Shown: piece by piece, positions 31,461 to 42,480 of the stretch
Layout: every line of letters begins with the position of its first letter
How positions within the stretch are numbered: the stretch's first letter is position 1
Source: Hemileia vastatrix
Taxonomy: Eukaryota; Basidiomycota; Pucciniomycetes; Pucciniales; Zaghouaniaceae
Assembly: GCA_030280995.1 (NCBI GenBank)
Contig: JASXTE010000010.1
Coordinates: 20,787,823 to 20,851,822 of the forward strand
DNA: 64,000 nucleotides
Direction: 5' to 3'
The notes under the pieces: generated by a model
Databases searched by the model: none
Told to the model about the DNA's origin: nothing
Seen by the model: the letters and a program-made list of their open reading frames with translations, nothing else
Made by a program: the position numbers and the translations under genes

Positions 31461-32773
31461 TTAAACGTGCTGCAAAGTGAAATGTTGGAGAGTAATTGGC
31501 ATTATAATGGAGCGTATGCCAGTTGATTGAATGATTTGTGAATCAAGGGAGGGGAGTGCCAGTGGTGGTTCAGGATCCTCTTCTTCATAAAGATCATTCC
31601 ACTCATCCTTTAAATCAGCTAGAATATTGTGGAGTATTACGCAAGTCAAGATCCAATGATTTGCAGTTTTGATCTCCAATTTTTTTTGAAATTGGATTCT
31701 GAGCTCCCAAAGACTAGAGAATAATCCCTTTAAAATACCTATAGCATGTTCAATTTGTACTCTTGATTGTGCAAGGTGATAATTAAAGGCAGTTTTGGGG
31801 TCATTTTCTGAAGTTGCACCACGGAAAGCAGGTATAATGTACTTTCCACTTGCATATGCTGAGTCTGCAAGGAGGTACTGAGATTTGTCAAAGTATGATT
31901 CAGGGGATTGAGAAATCCTCATTCTTTGGAAGACGGAAGAGTCATGACATGATCCAGGGCAGCCACTGTGAAAAGCAATAAATTTTTTATTGACATCGCA
32001 TACAAGTTGAACGGAAATAGAGTATCTAGAAAGAAGATAAAAAGTTAGATTGTGAAAGATGAGAACTTGGAGAAGATTTTGAAGAAACCTTTTTTGCAAT
32101 CAAAATAATGGTTGCCATCATGAGCAGGCTTTTGACTCAAAGGGATGGTTGTGCCATCAACAAAACCTATACAGCCAGGGAAACCTTCAGCTTGCATTAC
32201 TTGAGAGGATTCAAGTCGCTGTTCTGGAGTTGGCCAAGCAAGAGTTTGAGACTTGAGGGAAAGGATAGCAATCATACAGCGCTTGGTGTATAATATCACG
32301 GTACCATATCCTATGTTAAAGAGATTATCCAAACGTCTTACGGCAGCACCATTTCCATTTGAGCCAAAGCGACATAGAGCAACAGCAAGTTGGATGGCAG
32401 GATTACGCTGTTTGTTATGAGAATTGTTATGGAAGATAGGATGATTGGAGATGAGTTGATAAAGTTTGAAGAAAGAATCGGGAGAAGTTCTAAAAAGTTC
32501 TATGAAGCTTAAATGAGGAATGTTGAGAATGGAGGCCAGATCATATCGGGGATCATGATAAAGATTTGGCCCCCTGGTGATGATGTAACGCTTTTTGGAA
32601 AGAAAACACATATAAGCTAAAGCATCTTCCAAATCAGAGTCAGACTTATAGTAGAGAACTATAAGTAAAGTGATGGCATTAATAGTGGAGTGAAGTAGCC
32701 ATCTAGTGGAGAGGTGTTTCATTGTTTCCGGTGGAAGGGTTATGTGATGAGGGAAGTGGGAATTCACCGCCAA
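31461..32773 (-). CDS. HARBI1-type DDE nuclease, transposase of Harbinger copy A (probable 1-nt frameshift)
   Basis: This is the catalytic subunit that cuts and inserts PIF/Harbinger elements. Exon 1 is 32089-32773 and exon 2 is 31461-32025, joined by a 63-bp intron (donor AAAAAAG/GTTTCT, acceptor TTTCTAG/ATACTC). A helix-turn-helix-like region covers about residues 90-160. The first catalytic Asp is D206 in CIGFVDGTT. In exon 2, PGSCHDS is followed by the second Asp in LLADSAYASGKY and the Glu in VQIEHAIGILKG. Length would be about 416 aa, normal for the family. The exons join one base out of phase: copy C ends exon 1 ...AAT AG before the same intron, while here a run of six A precedes G/GT where seven are needed. 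Either a one-base loss or a homopolymer error explains this. Confidence 0.85.
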
Positions 32774-33102
32774 ATGTGCAGTTGGGGTGTGTAGATAGAA
32801 AAAAAACTTAAGTGTTCGCCACCAAAATTAAGTAGCATAGAGTGAGGAAAGACTTAAGGATGGCATCAGCAATTATGAGTCATGTGACTTTCTTACAAAT
32901 CCATCATGGATGAGATGAGTTTGGGATCAGGAATTAGGAATGGAAATTGGGGTATAAGAGGCGGGATAATGCATTATTGTGGATTCCTTATCCACTAGCC
33001 CCAGGGCTAGTGGATAAGAATCTTCCGCAATTAATAATGTCTGATCCCGGAAAAAAAAATTCCTGATCCCTAATTGCGGATCCCTGAACATTGATACCCC
33101 CT
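32774..33102. promoter_or_regulatory. Right terminal and subterminal region of Harbinger copy A
   Basis: This holds the nuclease promoter side and the right inverted repeat. A perfect palindrome with 15-bp arms, CTTATCCACTAGCCC-CA-GGGCTAGTGGATAAG, lies at 32987-33018. It is conserved in copy B at 48318-48347. TTCCGCAATTA and TAATTGCGGATCC repeat the subterminal word of the left end. GGGATCAGGAATT and GATCCCGG phrases form further short inverted repeats. Confidence 0.75.
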
Positions 33103-33848
33103 AATAAATTAAATACACTTGATTCTTGAATAGTTTTAAATTTATTTCAAAGTCCAGATTTTGGCTTGTTACTAGCTCACTGGCTGAATATTCTTTTGAA
33201 TTATTTATACCAGAAATTTAAATTTGAAAGTCATCAAAGTCATTTATTTGAATTTTTATTTTCAATAAATGGACTTTCTATTAAACTCCTTTCCACTTTC
33301 CACCTTAAGAATGAAGAAGATGAAACAATATTTAAAAATGGTAAGCAAATTAATTAAAATAAAAGATACAAATAATAATAATAATAATAATAATTAAGGA
33401 AGGAGATATGTAGTATAAGATTAAATTTCAACTAAATAATTCTAAATAATAAATTCTTTTTTGAGTACTTACTTTGTTTTAATTTATTTTTCACAACAAC
33501 CTCATTCTTCATACTTCATTGTAAATTTATTTTTCTCAAATTTTTTCTTATATATCACCTGTTTTTTGTATCCCTAACCACTTCATTTCTTTCAAGATTT
33601 AACAAAATTTCCCACCTTCTTCCCTTGTAAGTAATTATTATACACATCTTTTTTGTGAAGTGGTATAAGTTCAGATTAGTACTGTTTTGGTCCTTGCTAA
33701 TAATAAATCTTGAATCTGTTTGAAACATTTGATCAAATTTCTGAAAAAAGATTCCCTAAAAAAATTTACCAGAAAAAATGAGGGGGGACTCAGTAGGGGT
33801 ATGCACTTGCATGCAAGTTCCACATGCTTTTTTCCTGGTGATTGTTTA
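33103..33848. other. AT-rich intergenic DNA with an (AAT)n microsatellite
   Basis: There is no supported gene. An (AAT)n run of about eight units lies at 33371-33394. The 63-codon frame at 33166 has no recognisable feature. Confidence 0.5.
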
Positions 33849-35271
33849 TGTCAGGCTTAGTTGAAGTACAGAGAAGTGAATATCTTGATTAGTCAGTTTA
33901 CCAGAAGAATTTAATGGTCCTATATGAATAATTTGATACAAATCCAATAAGTAGTAAAATATAACTCAATATAAGGGTCTCAGTAATTTAATCTCACTAA
34001 TGATAAATGGTTTACAATTTATATATAGTAGAAAAATAGAGATAATAATTCAGACACTATTCAATTTTTTTAAAAGTACTAATGAAAAGCATTGTAATTG
34101 TAATGGCTATATGGTTTAATTTTAATGTATATAATGTAGAAAATAAGAACAAAAACCCCCTCCTTTTATACCCAATAATTCTGCAATGTTTTCCCTTGGT
34201 TTACCAGTCCTATACACGGCCAATGATGCCTCAATCTAGCTAGTATACATTCCCATCAAACTAAGGAGTAACCAATAACACAAATAGAATAATATCACAT
34301 GCCAAAATCCTTAAAATAAAAGACTTAAAAAGGAAAGAAAAGAACTACATATAACACATAATTAAGTAGGATCAACAGTAGAAATGAAAAGGCTAATTAT
34401 TCCAAATTAATAGGTGAAATCCCTATCCAAATATGAACAATATTGACTGACAAACCATTGAGAAGCCCAAAATATGACATGAAATGTGGTGTGGCTTAAT
34501 GCAGCCTCTTGGAAGGCACTTTCACAGGTAAATCCTTGACTAAATAGGTGATTTTAAGCTTGGTAGTGAGCTATAGGCACCAATCTGGAGGTTATTAATG
34601 ATATTAGTGCATATAATGAGGCCAATGCACTAATAATGATATTAGGACAATAAATAAGCACCTTTTGCTTATTTTAGCATGTTTTCCCCATAGTGGGCAT
34701 ACAATGTGGGGTAATTATAGTGTAAAATCGCTAATTTTTCTTAAAATGAAGCTATTCATGTGGGATGAGTGTAGGCAGTATGTGGCCAGTACACAGAAGC
34801 CATTTCTGGCATAAAAAACATCAAATTTGAAAAGTGTTATTTTTATGCATTTAAATAGATAAATCAATAGCTCTAATTAAGACAAATTAATCTCTCAAGG
34901 CATGCTTTCAATATTATTAAATTTATAGAGCATAAACTCAACCTTTAAGTAATTTAAAGCATATTTCTTATTTTTTCCTAAAACAGTGAAAACAACAGCT
35001 TTAAGTCTACTTTAAAGCTATGCAGCCTTATTTTTAAGGTTCTTAAGATTAAACTAACATATTCCAACTTAATATTAAGTAAATAAGACTTATAAAAGGT
35101 GGATATATGCATGTATGTAAGTTACTATAATGGCAAATATTGTATTTAATTATTAATTTCACTTATGTGTACATCTTGTACACCTTCATTTATTTTTCCC
35201 ATGTGTAATACATGTGTTTAACATAATTTATGAGCGATTTTTACTCAGTACTGGGAATATCCAGGCTGAAA
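33849..35271 (-). repeat. Solo LTR of gypsy family A (diverged)
   Basis: It is collinear with the 1500-bp LTRs of element A (TGTCAGGCTTAGTTGAAGTA at the start; GTATGTGGCCAGTACACAGA and GAAGCCATTTCTGGCATAAA inside; ATATCCAGGCTGAAA at the end). The perfect 5-bp duplication GTTTA flanks it (33844-33848 and 35272-35276). The terminal CA has mutated to AA. About 1423 bp. The LTR sense is the minus strand. Confidence 0.9.
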
Positions 35272-35276
35272 GTTTA

Positions 35277-36264
35277 ACACCAGCTTGGCTCTGGAGATCA
35301 ACCACATTTGTATTCTACATGTCATATAAAAATATTTATAAACAATTTTCTCTATAGTATTCATAATCTTTGCAAAAAAAAATAACAATAACAATAACAG
35401 GAATAATAAAAAAACCCCAAATTTTTTCTACTTGACTAAACTAATTTACATCTGCAAAAAATAAAATAACATAAATTAAATTAGAAAGTAAAATGGAAGA
35501 GGTAGAAAATTGTAAAAAAAAAACTTTGGAATATTTCAAAAATCAATGTGCAGAGTAAAAAAAGATAACAAAAATATATATAACTTGATTTTTATTAAAA
35601 TTTCAGACATGTGATTTAAGTATTTAGAATTAACATGATATAATTTATCAAAAAATGATTAACCAGTTCATTTTAAATCAGTTTAAGAAATGGGGTTTTA
35701 GACAACTCAAAAAAAAAAGAAAAAAAGAAGATATAAATGGTTTCACTTAGGTCTCAAGTTTAGCCCAATATTGCTTTTAAAATAGTCCCATAATTCTTAA
35801 TCTCACTAGACATCCTATTAATCTTGAAGAGGACTATGAGAATTATTTGTCCTGTCCTTTTTTTTAGCTAAATATGTACAAATAAACAAGTCTATATCAT
35901 GGTAGAATTCAGAAAAGCATCATCAAAGAATGAAGTTCAGTACTGGTTTTCTCACAAATTGAAAATATAACACTAAGCACATCAAGTTGATCTCACAATA
36001 ATTGCTTCATAAACGTAGAATGTTTAGAGTTTAAAATTAAAACCAGTGATAGATAGCTGTATGTAGATTTTAACACCGATTCGGTGATATCCTTTTTTTT
36101 CAAAAAATTTAAATAAAATAAAGTTAAAGAGTTATAATTATTCAAGTTTGTTTTTTATTATATTATTTATTTTTTATTTTTGAATGAAATCCTTTATTCG
36201 TGAATTAATTTTTGTAACTAATTATATTTAAACCTTTAAATTAGTTGATATTTTCTCATTTAAT
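35277..36264. other. AT-rich intergenic DNA
   Basis: I see no gene. There are poly-A runs near 35395 and 35710 and a 13-bp palindrome CACCGATTCGGTG near 36075. Nothing else stands out. Confidence 0.5.
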
Positions 36265-36569
36265 TGATAAGATTCAGCACCAGGTAAGTAAGACTTTAAG
36301 GACACAAGGACAATAGGGGACAAATAAAGGACAGAAGACTTAAGGGACAGGACAAGAGATCAGTTAATAAATGTAATGATAATTAAAAATAAGTAAGAGA
36401 AAAGAAACTGGATGAGGAAACGAGTATTAGTTTCCTCACCCATATATGCTCTATACGGTATCATCATGTTAGGTTAGGGAAAGTATATAAGTATATATAT
36501 ATATATATATAGGTATATCAATATGAATGTATAAGTATATAACATCTACTGGATACTATAATCTTAACA
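36265..36569 (-). repeat. 3' LTR of the copia element (305 bp)
   Basis: It matches the last ~332 bp of the right LTR region (41478-41809). It lacks one 21-bp unit (AAGGACACAATTGGACGGC is a single AAGGACACAAG here) and has a shorter (TA)n run near 36490-36512. Confidence 0.9.
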
Positions 36570-36580
36570 CCCTCCTGTGC

Positions 36581-39500
36581 TCAAGACAGCAATGGCGAGA
36601 GGTTCAATAAGTTTAAGAATTCAAGGTGTTTAGGTCTAGGCAAGGATTTGGTTAAAACATTGGCAATCATTTGAGTTGAAGGGGTATAATTAATAGCGAA
36701 TTCACCATTGTTGACTTGCTCACACAACCAGCACACTCTGGTGTTAATGTGTCTAGTGCGATGTTGATATAGAGGATTAAGTGCTAAGTTGATGCCGCCT
36801 TGATTATCTCCCATGAGAATTGACTTATTGAGAGGAATAAAGAAATCATTGAACAATTCTTTTGTCCAGAGTAAACCTTGACCGCATTCAGTCATGGCAT
36901 AGTATTCGGATTCAGAGGTCGAAAGAGCAACAGATTTCTGCTTACAAGATCGCCAACTAACCAAGCCAAGGTGAAAAACGAGTGTGCCAGATGTAGACTT
37001 AGAATCTTCTGACTTATTGTAGTCAGCATCAGCAAATCCAATCATTGATCCTAGTTCAGAGTTAATTACATTTCCAAGAGTCAGATGGAGATTTTTGGTC
37101 AACTTGAGGTATCGAAGCACATGGAAAAAGGCCTGGATTTGTTGATCAGAAGGCTAATTTAAGTATTGCGCAAGAGTGGAGGCAGCGTAGGCCAGGTCAG
37201 GTTGTGTAAAAAGTACGAGATAATTAAGAAGACCTATGGCTTGTCTATAATTAAATAGTTGAGTTAGACTGTTTGATGTACAGGTGGTGAATTGTGAGTT
37301 AGGAACAAGAGGAGTTGTAACAGTTCGACAGTCTTGAAAGTTGAATTCAGTAAGTAATTTTGTAATATATAGTTCTTGTGACAGACTGATAGTTTTGTTT
37401 GATCAATTTCTGACAACCTTCATACCAAGGACCCAATTGAGTTCCCCCTGATCTTCCATATCAAAGACTTGTGAGATTTTATTTTTAAAGTTTTGAACGG
37501 AGGGTCCTGCAATAATCAGATTGTCTACATGAATAAATACATAGCATGGATGAGTGTTGTCATTGTTGATGAAAAGGAAAGGGTCAGCCTTGCTTGGTTT
37601 GAATCCAATATCAGTGAAGAATCCAGATAATTTACGGTACCAAAATCTGGGACTTTGTTTTAAACCGTATAATGATTTTTTGAGATATAAGCAGTAGTCT
37701 TTGTTTTTGGGTGTATACCCACTAGGAAATCTGAGATATAGGTCTTCATCGGGCTCCCCATGCAGAAAAGCGGACTTTACGTCCATTTGATGAAGTTCCT
37801 AGTCTTTATAAGCTGCAAGACCCAATAGGAAATGTAGGGTATTCAATCGTCCAGTTGGAGCATAAGTTTCATTATATTCAATTCCTTTCACTACGCAATA
37901 TAGGGGGTGGACTTGCTAGCAAGTCCTCAACCTGAACTCAGATGGAACTCAGACTGAACTCATACTGAACTCATGCTGAACTCTACTTGGACACCCACCT
38001 AAAACTGTTCTGCTGAGTGGTGTTCATCCCTGATTGTATGGTTCCTTTATCAATAGCTCAATGTGTGCTCAATCTGTGGTGAGTTTGGGTCCAAGGTTGC
38101 GGACTCGCTAGCAAGTCCGCCCCCCATATTGCGTGGTGTTTGATTTGAGAGAAACCTTGAACGCACAATCTGGCCTTATATTTGATTATATTTCCCTCTG
38201 AGTCAGTTTTTCTTTTAAAGGTCCAGGTAGTTCCTAGTAGATGATTAGTTGATGGTAAAGGAGATTCTTCCCAAACATTGTGTTTGTCAATGCTAGATAA
38301 TTCATTATTGATAGCTTTAAGCCATTCGTCACTCTCAGGTGAGTTAACAGCATCATAAAAATTTTTGGGAGTATCAAAGGGAGTGATAACCATATTAACT
38401 TGATTTGATTTTCTTTTTGACGTGAGTATGTTTGATGTGTCAATGGACGAGTTGATTTCCTTTGCAGGTCTAACATCTTTGTCAACATAGGCATAATGTT
38501 TTGGATATGAAGGAACTTCACTGGGAGTCTCATGAGGGGAATCGGGCTCAGAGGGAATTGTTTCACTTGATGGATCAGAAGGCGTGTTAAGTGATTCATC
38601 GTTTAAGGAAGAGTTCTCTGGAGCCTGATTTTTGAGGGGGGTAAGAGTCGGTGTAGAAATGTATTCAATGTCAGGGAAGACAAGAGTTTCTGTGGCTTGA
38701 CCTTTAGATATTTGACAGGCTAAAGTGAAGGTATTCATAAATTTAACATTATGAGTAATTAATATTGTATCAGTACTGGGTGAGTAGATTCTGTAATTAA
38801 TATGCGCCTCACAATAACCAAGTAAGATCCCCTCTTTGCCGCTGGAATCAAATTTTCCATTATGTTTAAATTTTTGTTGATAGTAAACTACGTCTGACCC
38901 AAATGGATAAAGTTTTTGAGGAACTTTGACTTTGTCATTGTGCCAGGCATCCCAAGGTGTTTTATGATTCAGAAGAGCTGAAGTTGGTAGGATATTAAGA
39001 AGAAAAGTAGCTGTGTTAACAGCCTCGGCCCACCAGATTGAGTCCAGGCCTGATTCAATTAACAGACACTTAGCCTTTTTGACAATGGATTGGTTACCCC
39101 TTTCGGCAATTGGATTCTGTTGATGTGAGTAGGGGGCAGTTTGAAGGTGCAATATACCTTTATCTTTGAGAAAATTTTTAATGGAGTTACTGGTGAACTC
39201 TCCTCCATTGTCAGTGATTAGGCATTTGATAGAGCATGAGAGCTGATTTTCTACAAGTGACTGATGTTCTCGAAAGACTTCATAGGTTTCAGATTTCAGA
39301 CTCAGAAAATATGTATGGCGATAACGAGAATGACCGTCGACAATTTGAAAGAAATAGGATTTTCCTCCTTTAGATTCTGGGGTGATAGGTCCGCATAGGT
39401 CCATATGAATGACGTCCAACGGATTTTCGGGAGTTGGGAAAGTACCAGAGTAAGGTAAGACATGAGACTTAGCCAGAGCACATGTTTTGCAACTGAAGTT

Positions 39501-40025
39501 AGTAAAATTCAAACCTGGATATAGTTTTTCCATGGTTTGGTTACTGGGATGACCATATTTATGATGGAGGAGTTGAAGATTTTTATTGTCATTCAAGGTA
39601 ATATTATATATTGACAAGTTGATTAGTGGGAAGGTAATAATACGTCCATTTACGGAACATTCAATATGAGTGGAGTTTTTGTCCTTGACTTTAAAAGTAC
39701 CGTCCTCTTTAGTTAAGCTCCAGCCATCGAGGAGTAAATCAATAGCAGATATTAGATTAGCTTTGACAGAGGGAACATAGAGAGTGTGTTCTATGTTGAA
39801 AACATGACCGGATGATGAAGTGAAAGTTACTTTGCCTTGTCCAAGGGCTAGTAACTCATCTCCATTTGCCATAGATAGACTTAGTTTTGAAGATTTGTAG
39901 TCAGAGAAAAATTGTAAAGAGTTAAAAATGGAAAAGGAAGCGCCACTGTCTAGGATGGCGTGATTGAGGGGAATGTTGGAAAATACTGATAAGGCCTTTG
40001 CATTGTTGGTGTCCTTGTTCTCCCT
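36581..40025 (-). pseudogene. Copia Pol (protease, integrase, RT, RNase H), pseudogene
   Basis: Reading from the right: protease with AILDSGASFS near 39960; the GAG-pre-integrase HHCC finger (HHKYGHPSNQ...CKTCALAK) near 39480-39570; integrase D-D-E in IHMDLCGP (about 39400), CLITDNGGEF (about 39220) and NPIAERGNQ (about 39110). The RT start (KARLCVQGFSQIK) is followed by a 250-bp MITE at 37889-38138. RT continues with MDVKSAFLHGEPDEDLYLRF and YVFIHVDNLIIAG, where the catalytic YVDD has become HVDN. RNase H follows (GFADADYNKS, STSESEYYAM). Stops lie at about 37798, 37402 and 37155. It is inactive. Confidence 0.9.
37889..38138. mobile_element. 250-bp MITE in copia pol with ~44-bp inverted ends
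   Basis: The left end reads CACTACGCAATATAGGGGG then TGGACTTGCTAGC; the right end, read inward, is CACCACGCAATATGGGGGG then CGGACTTGCTAGC. The arms match at roughly 38 of 44 positions. TTT flanks both sides (37886-37888 and 38139-38141). The interrupted RT codons rejoin in frame as QIK/GIEYNETYAPTGRL when it is removed. The interior has a (CTGAACTCA)-like tandem run at 37927-37982. No coding capacity. I cannot assign its superfamily. Confidence 0.85.
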
Positions 40026-40845
40026 TTCCTTTTTTTCGTTTTAGAAACTCGTCCCGTTTTTCAGGATGTAGTTGAAAACAAGACGCCTCTGAATGAGGTG
40101 CCAGAGGGTTGTGTTTGCCTTTGGAGCAGAAAATTTTAGTTCTAGTGTCCGTAGCTAAAGCCATTCCAGAGGAGGAATTGGTGGAGTTAAGCGTTTTTTG
40201 CCTGGTGACTTCAGTTTCAATGTCACCAAAAATACTCTCAATTGTTGCCTGACGATTAGTGATATCGTACTTGCTGAGGATGATGGAAGAAAAGGTTTGA
40301 TAGGACTCGGGGAGAAGGTTCAGTATGTAATTTGCCATTATATAAGATAGGATGTTCTCTTTGAATAGGTCCGGAGCAACTTCTCGAAGGAGTTTCATAG
40401 TGCTCCGGAAGTCATCCATAGCCTCCAGTATATTTCTTTCGGTAAATTTAATCTTGAATAGTTTGTTTACAATATAGGAGCAATTTTGACTTGACATAGA
40501 GGCGTAGTGATCCTTGATACGGGTCCATAAGGCAGCAGGCTCGACAGCATCATCGTCTAAAATAAATTTGTGCTGATTGGGGCGATCCATAAACATTTTA
40601 ATGATGGTGTTTGTTTGACGTTGACGGATATTAAAAATGGAGAGTAGTTCTGGGTCAGTAGGTAGTGGACATTCCTCGTTAAGAAATTAATCCAGATTAC
40701 GAACCGTGAGAGCATACTTTAGGTCTGTCTTCCATGAGCTATAGTTTTTGTCATTTAACTTCTCTATACCTTTTATTTCTGAGTAGTTAGATGAGTCTTG
40801 AAGGTAAGAGAAGTTAGGCGGCGGGGTGGGAGAGGTTTCAGCCAT
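40000..40845 (-). pseudogene. Copia Gag, pseudogene
   Basis: The ATG at 40845 begins MAETSPTPPPNFSY; an in-frame TAA near 40690 breaks it after TVRNLD. The long open part (39922-40596) has the copia Gag (UBN2-like) pattern and a fungal-style finger CSKGKHNPLAPHSEASCFQL followed by HPEKR. A single-base shift in the A/G-rich run near 40025-40045 separates it from the protease frame (KGKG to ENKDTNN...). Either the shift is a mutation or it was a programmed site; with the stop present the gene is dead anyway. Confidence 0.82.
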
Positions 40846-40935
40846 ATTGGTATAAGTGGAAGAGGACTCTGGATCAGGGGATTCCCCAAAGGAGAACGGA
40901 GTGTCGGGAACATCCAGTTTTGTTTAAAGATGCAG

Positions 40936-40955
40936 GGGCGCTGGGCCCATAACCC
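40936..40955 (-). promoter_or_regulatory. Copia primer-binding site matching the initiator tRNA-Met anticodon arm
   Basis: The plus strand directly beside the 5' LTR reads GCTGGGCCCATAACCC. This is the anticodon stem-loop of eukaryotic initiator tRNA-Met, so the element RNA (minus sense, GGGTTATGGGCCCAGC) would pair with it. Drosophila copia is primed by a 5' half of this tRNA cut in the anticodon loop/stem; this element appears to use the same half-tRNA mode. Confidence 0.85.
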
Positions 40956-41809
40956 TGATAAGATTCAGCACCAGGTAAGTAAGACTTTAAGGACACAATT
41001 GGATGGCAAGGACACAAGGACAATAGGGGACAAATAAAGGACAGAAGAAAGATTACCTGATAAGATTCAGCACCAGGTAAGTAAGACTTTAAGGACACAA
41101 TTGGACGGCAAGGACACAAGGAAAATAGGGGACAAATAAAGGACAGAAGACTTAAGGGACAGGACAAGAGATCAGTTAATAAATGTAATGATAATTAAAA
41201 ATAAGTAAGAGAAAAGAAACTGGATGATAAAACCATTGCTGTTGTAGAGCATACGTACAAGATTACCTGATAAGATTCAGCACGAGGTAAGTAAGACTTT
41301 AAGGACACAATTGGACGGCAAGGACACAAGGACAATAGGGGACAAATAAAGGACAGAAGACTTAAGGGACAGGACAAGAGATCAGTTAATAAATGTAATG
41401 ATAATTAAAAATAAGTAAGAGAAAAGAAACTGGATGATAAAACCATTGCTGTTGTAGAGCATACGTACAAGATTACCTGATAAGATTCTGCACCAGGTAA
41501 GTAAGACTTTAAGGACACAATTGGACGGCAAGGACACAAGGACAATAGGGGACAAATAAAGGACAGAAGACTTAAGGGACAGGACAAGAGATCAGTTAAT
41601 AAATGTAATGATAATTAAAAATAAGTAAGAGAAAAGAAACTGGATGAGGAAACGAGTATTAGTTTCCTCACCCATATATGCTCTATACGGTATCATCATG
41701 TTAGGTTAGGGAAAGTATATAAGTATATTTATATATATATATATATATATAGGTATATCAATATGAACGTATAAGTATATAACATCTACTGGATAGTATA
41801 ATCTTAACA
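40956..41809 (-). repeat. 5' LTR of the copia element with tandem expansion
   Basis: TGATAAGATTCAGCA occurs at 40956, 41058, 41268 and 41478, so partial LTR units of 102, 210 and 210 bp precede a complete copy of 332 bp. The 210-bp units carry a 40-bp piece (ACCATTGCTGTTGTAGAGC region) absent from the left LTR. A (TA)n run lies at 41727-41751. The short frames along it are repeated copies of one artefact. Confidence 0.88.
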
Positions 41810-42480
41810 CTAATCACTTTATTAGCTCTGACTCATAGGTATACTACATCCACTTCTTTTCCCTTCTTTTATTTTATTTATTTGTGGCAAAAATTCTATC
41901 CCCTGACTGAGGTCATTCTTTTTTAGATTGAAACGAAATATTACACGCCTTATGGGAGGGACCTGGACTCAGCTATAATTGTAAAATTTCATTTCCAATC
42001 TTAATTACAAATGAAGATTTGTTACATTTTGAGCTGTACACAATCTCACTAGGATCAATTTCACAATATATAACTATTTGTATGGAAAAAGGAAAGAAAT
42101 TGGTATTGAAATAATTTATTTGGTTGAAATCACAAAGTTGAAACATTTTGCGTCTTCAAAACTTCAACTCTATTTAATCTTTTGCAGGATTCCAGAGATG
42201 AGCATAAGATTTTTGTTGCTGATATATGTAATAAAATGTAAAGTTTAGACAAGAACAGACTGATTGACACAGTTAGTCAATAGAACTAGGGAAATTGTTA
42301 CGAGAAAGAAAAAAAATAATGCAAAATATGTTATCTAAAAAATAGAATAAATCAATTTGATGAATGAACAATCAAGATCAACAAGGCCTTGAATAAACGA
42401 CGAGATAAAATTTGTAGTGACACAATGAATTAAGTTAGTTGCTCAACGGAGAGTCTTTTTACCTTGTTAATAGAAGAAGC
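41810..42480. other. 3' flank of the zinc-cluster gene
   Basis: There is no gene. This stretch separates the copia element from the stop codon of the host transcription factor and must contain its 3' untranslated region and terminator; I see no unambiguous signal. Confidence 0.5.

Larger units (their letters stand above)
17301..33102 (+). mobile_element. PIF/Harbinger DNA transposon, copy A, carrying a Tet-like dioxygenase
   Basis: The ends match over 32 bp: both begin AGGGGGTATCAATGTT, differ over four bases, then share GATCCGCAATTA. TAATA flanks the G5/C5 termini on both sides, so the duplication is AT-rich but its exact length is ambiguous. Genes are a SANT-like protein (+), a Tet-like dioxygenase (-) and a HARBI1-type nuclease (-), with a minisatellite between the first two. 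A 9727-bp gypsy element and its 5-bp duplication interrupt the SANT-like gene; without them the transposon is about 6.07 kb. CCGCAATTA occurs repeatedly near both ends. It is the best preserved copy in the window. Confidence 0.9.
36265..41809 (-). mobile_element. Ty1/copia LTR retrotransposon, decayed
   Basis: The left LTR is 36265-36569 and the right LTR region is 40956-41809, with termini TGTTAAGAT...ATCTTATCA on the minus strand. Candidate duplication is TTAAT on the left and CTAAT on the right, one mismatch. The order gag, protease, integrase, reverse transcriptase, RNase H (integrase before RT) is diagnostic of copia. A purine tract (CAGGAGGG) abuts the left LTR. Gag and pol carry stops, a frameshift and a MITE. 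It lies about 670 bp downstream of the host gene. Confidence 0.9.

Noticed and set aside
36060..36090. Short palindrome CACCGATTCGGTG
   Set aside because: Single occurrence with no associated feature; could be chance.
40956..41690. Regularly spaced 210-bp repeats that might be read as a satellite or CRISPR-like array
   Set aside because: The units are partial copies of the copia LTR and there are no unique spacers.
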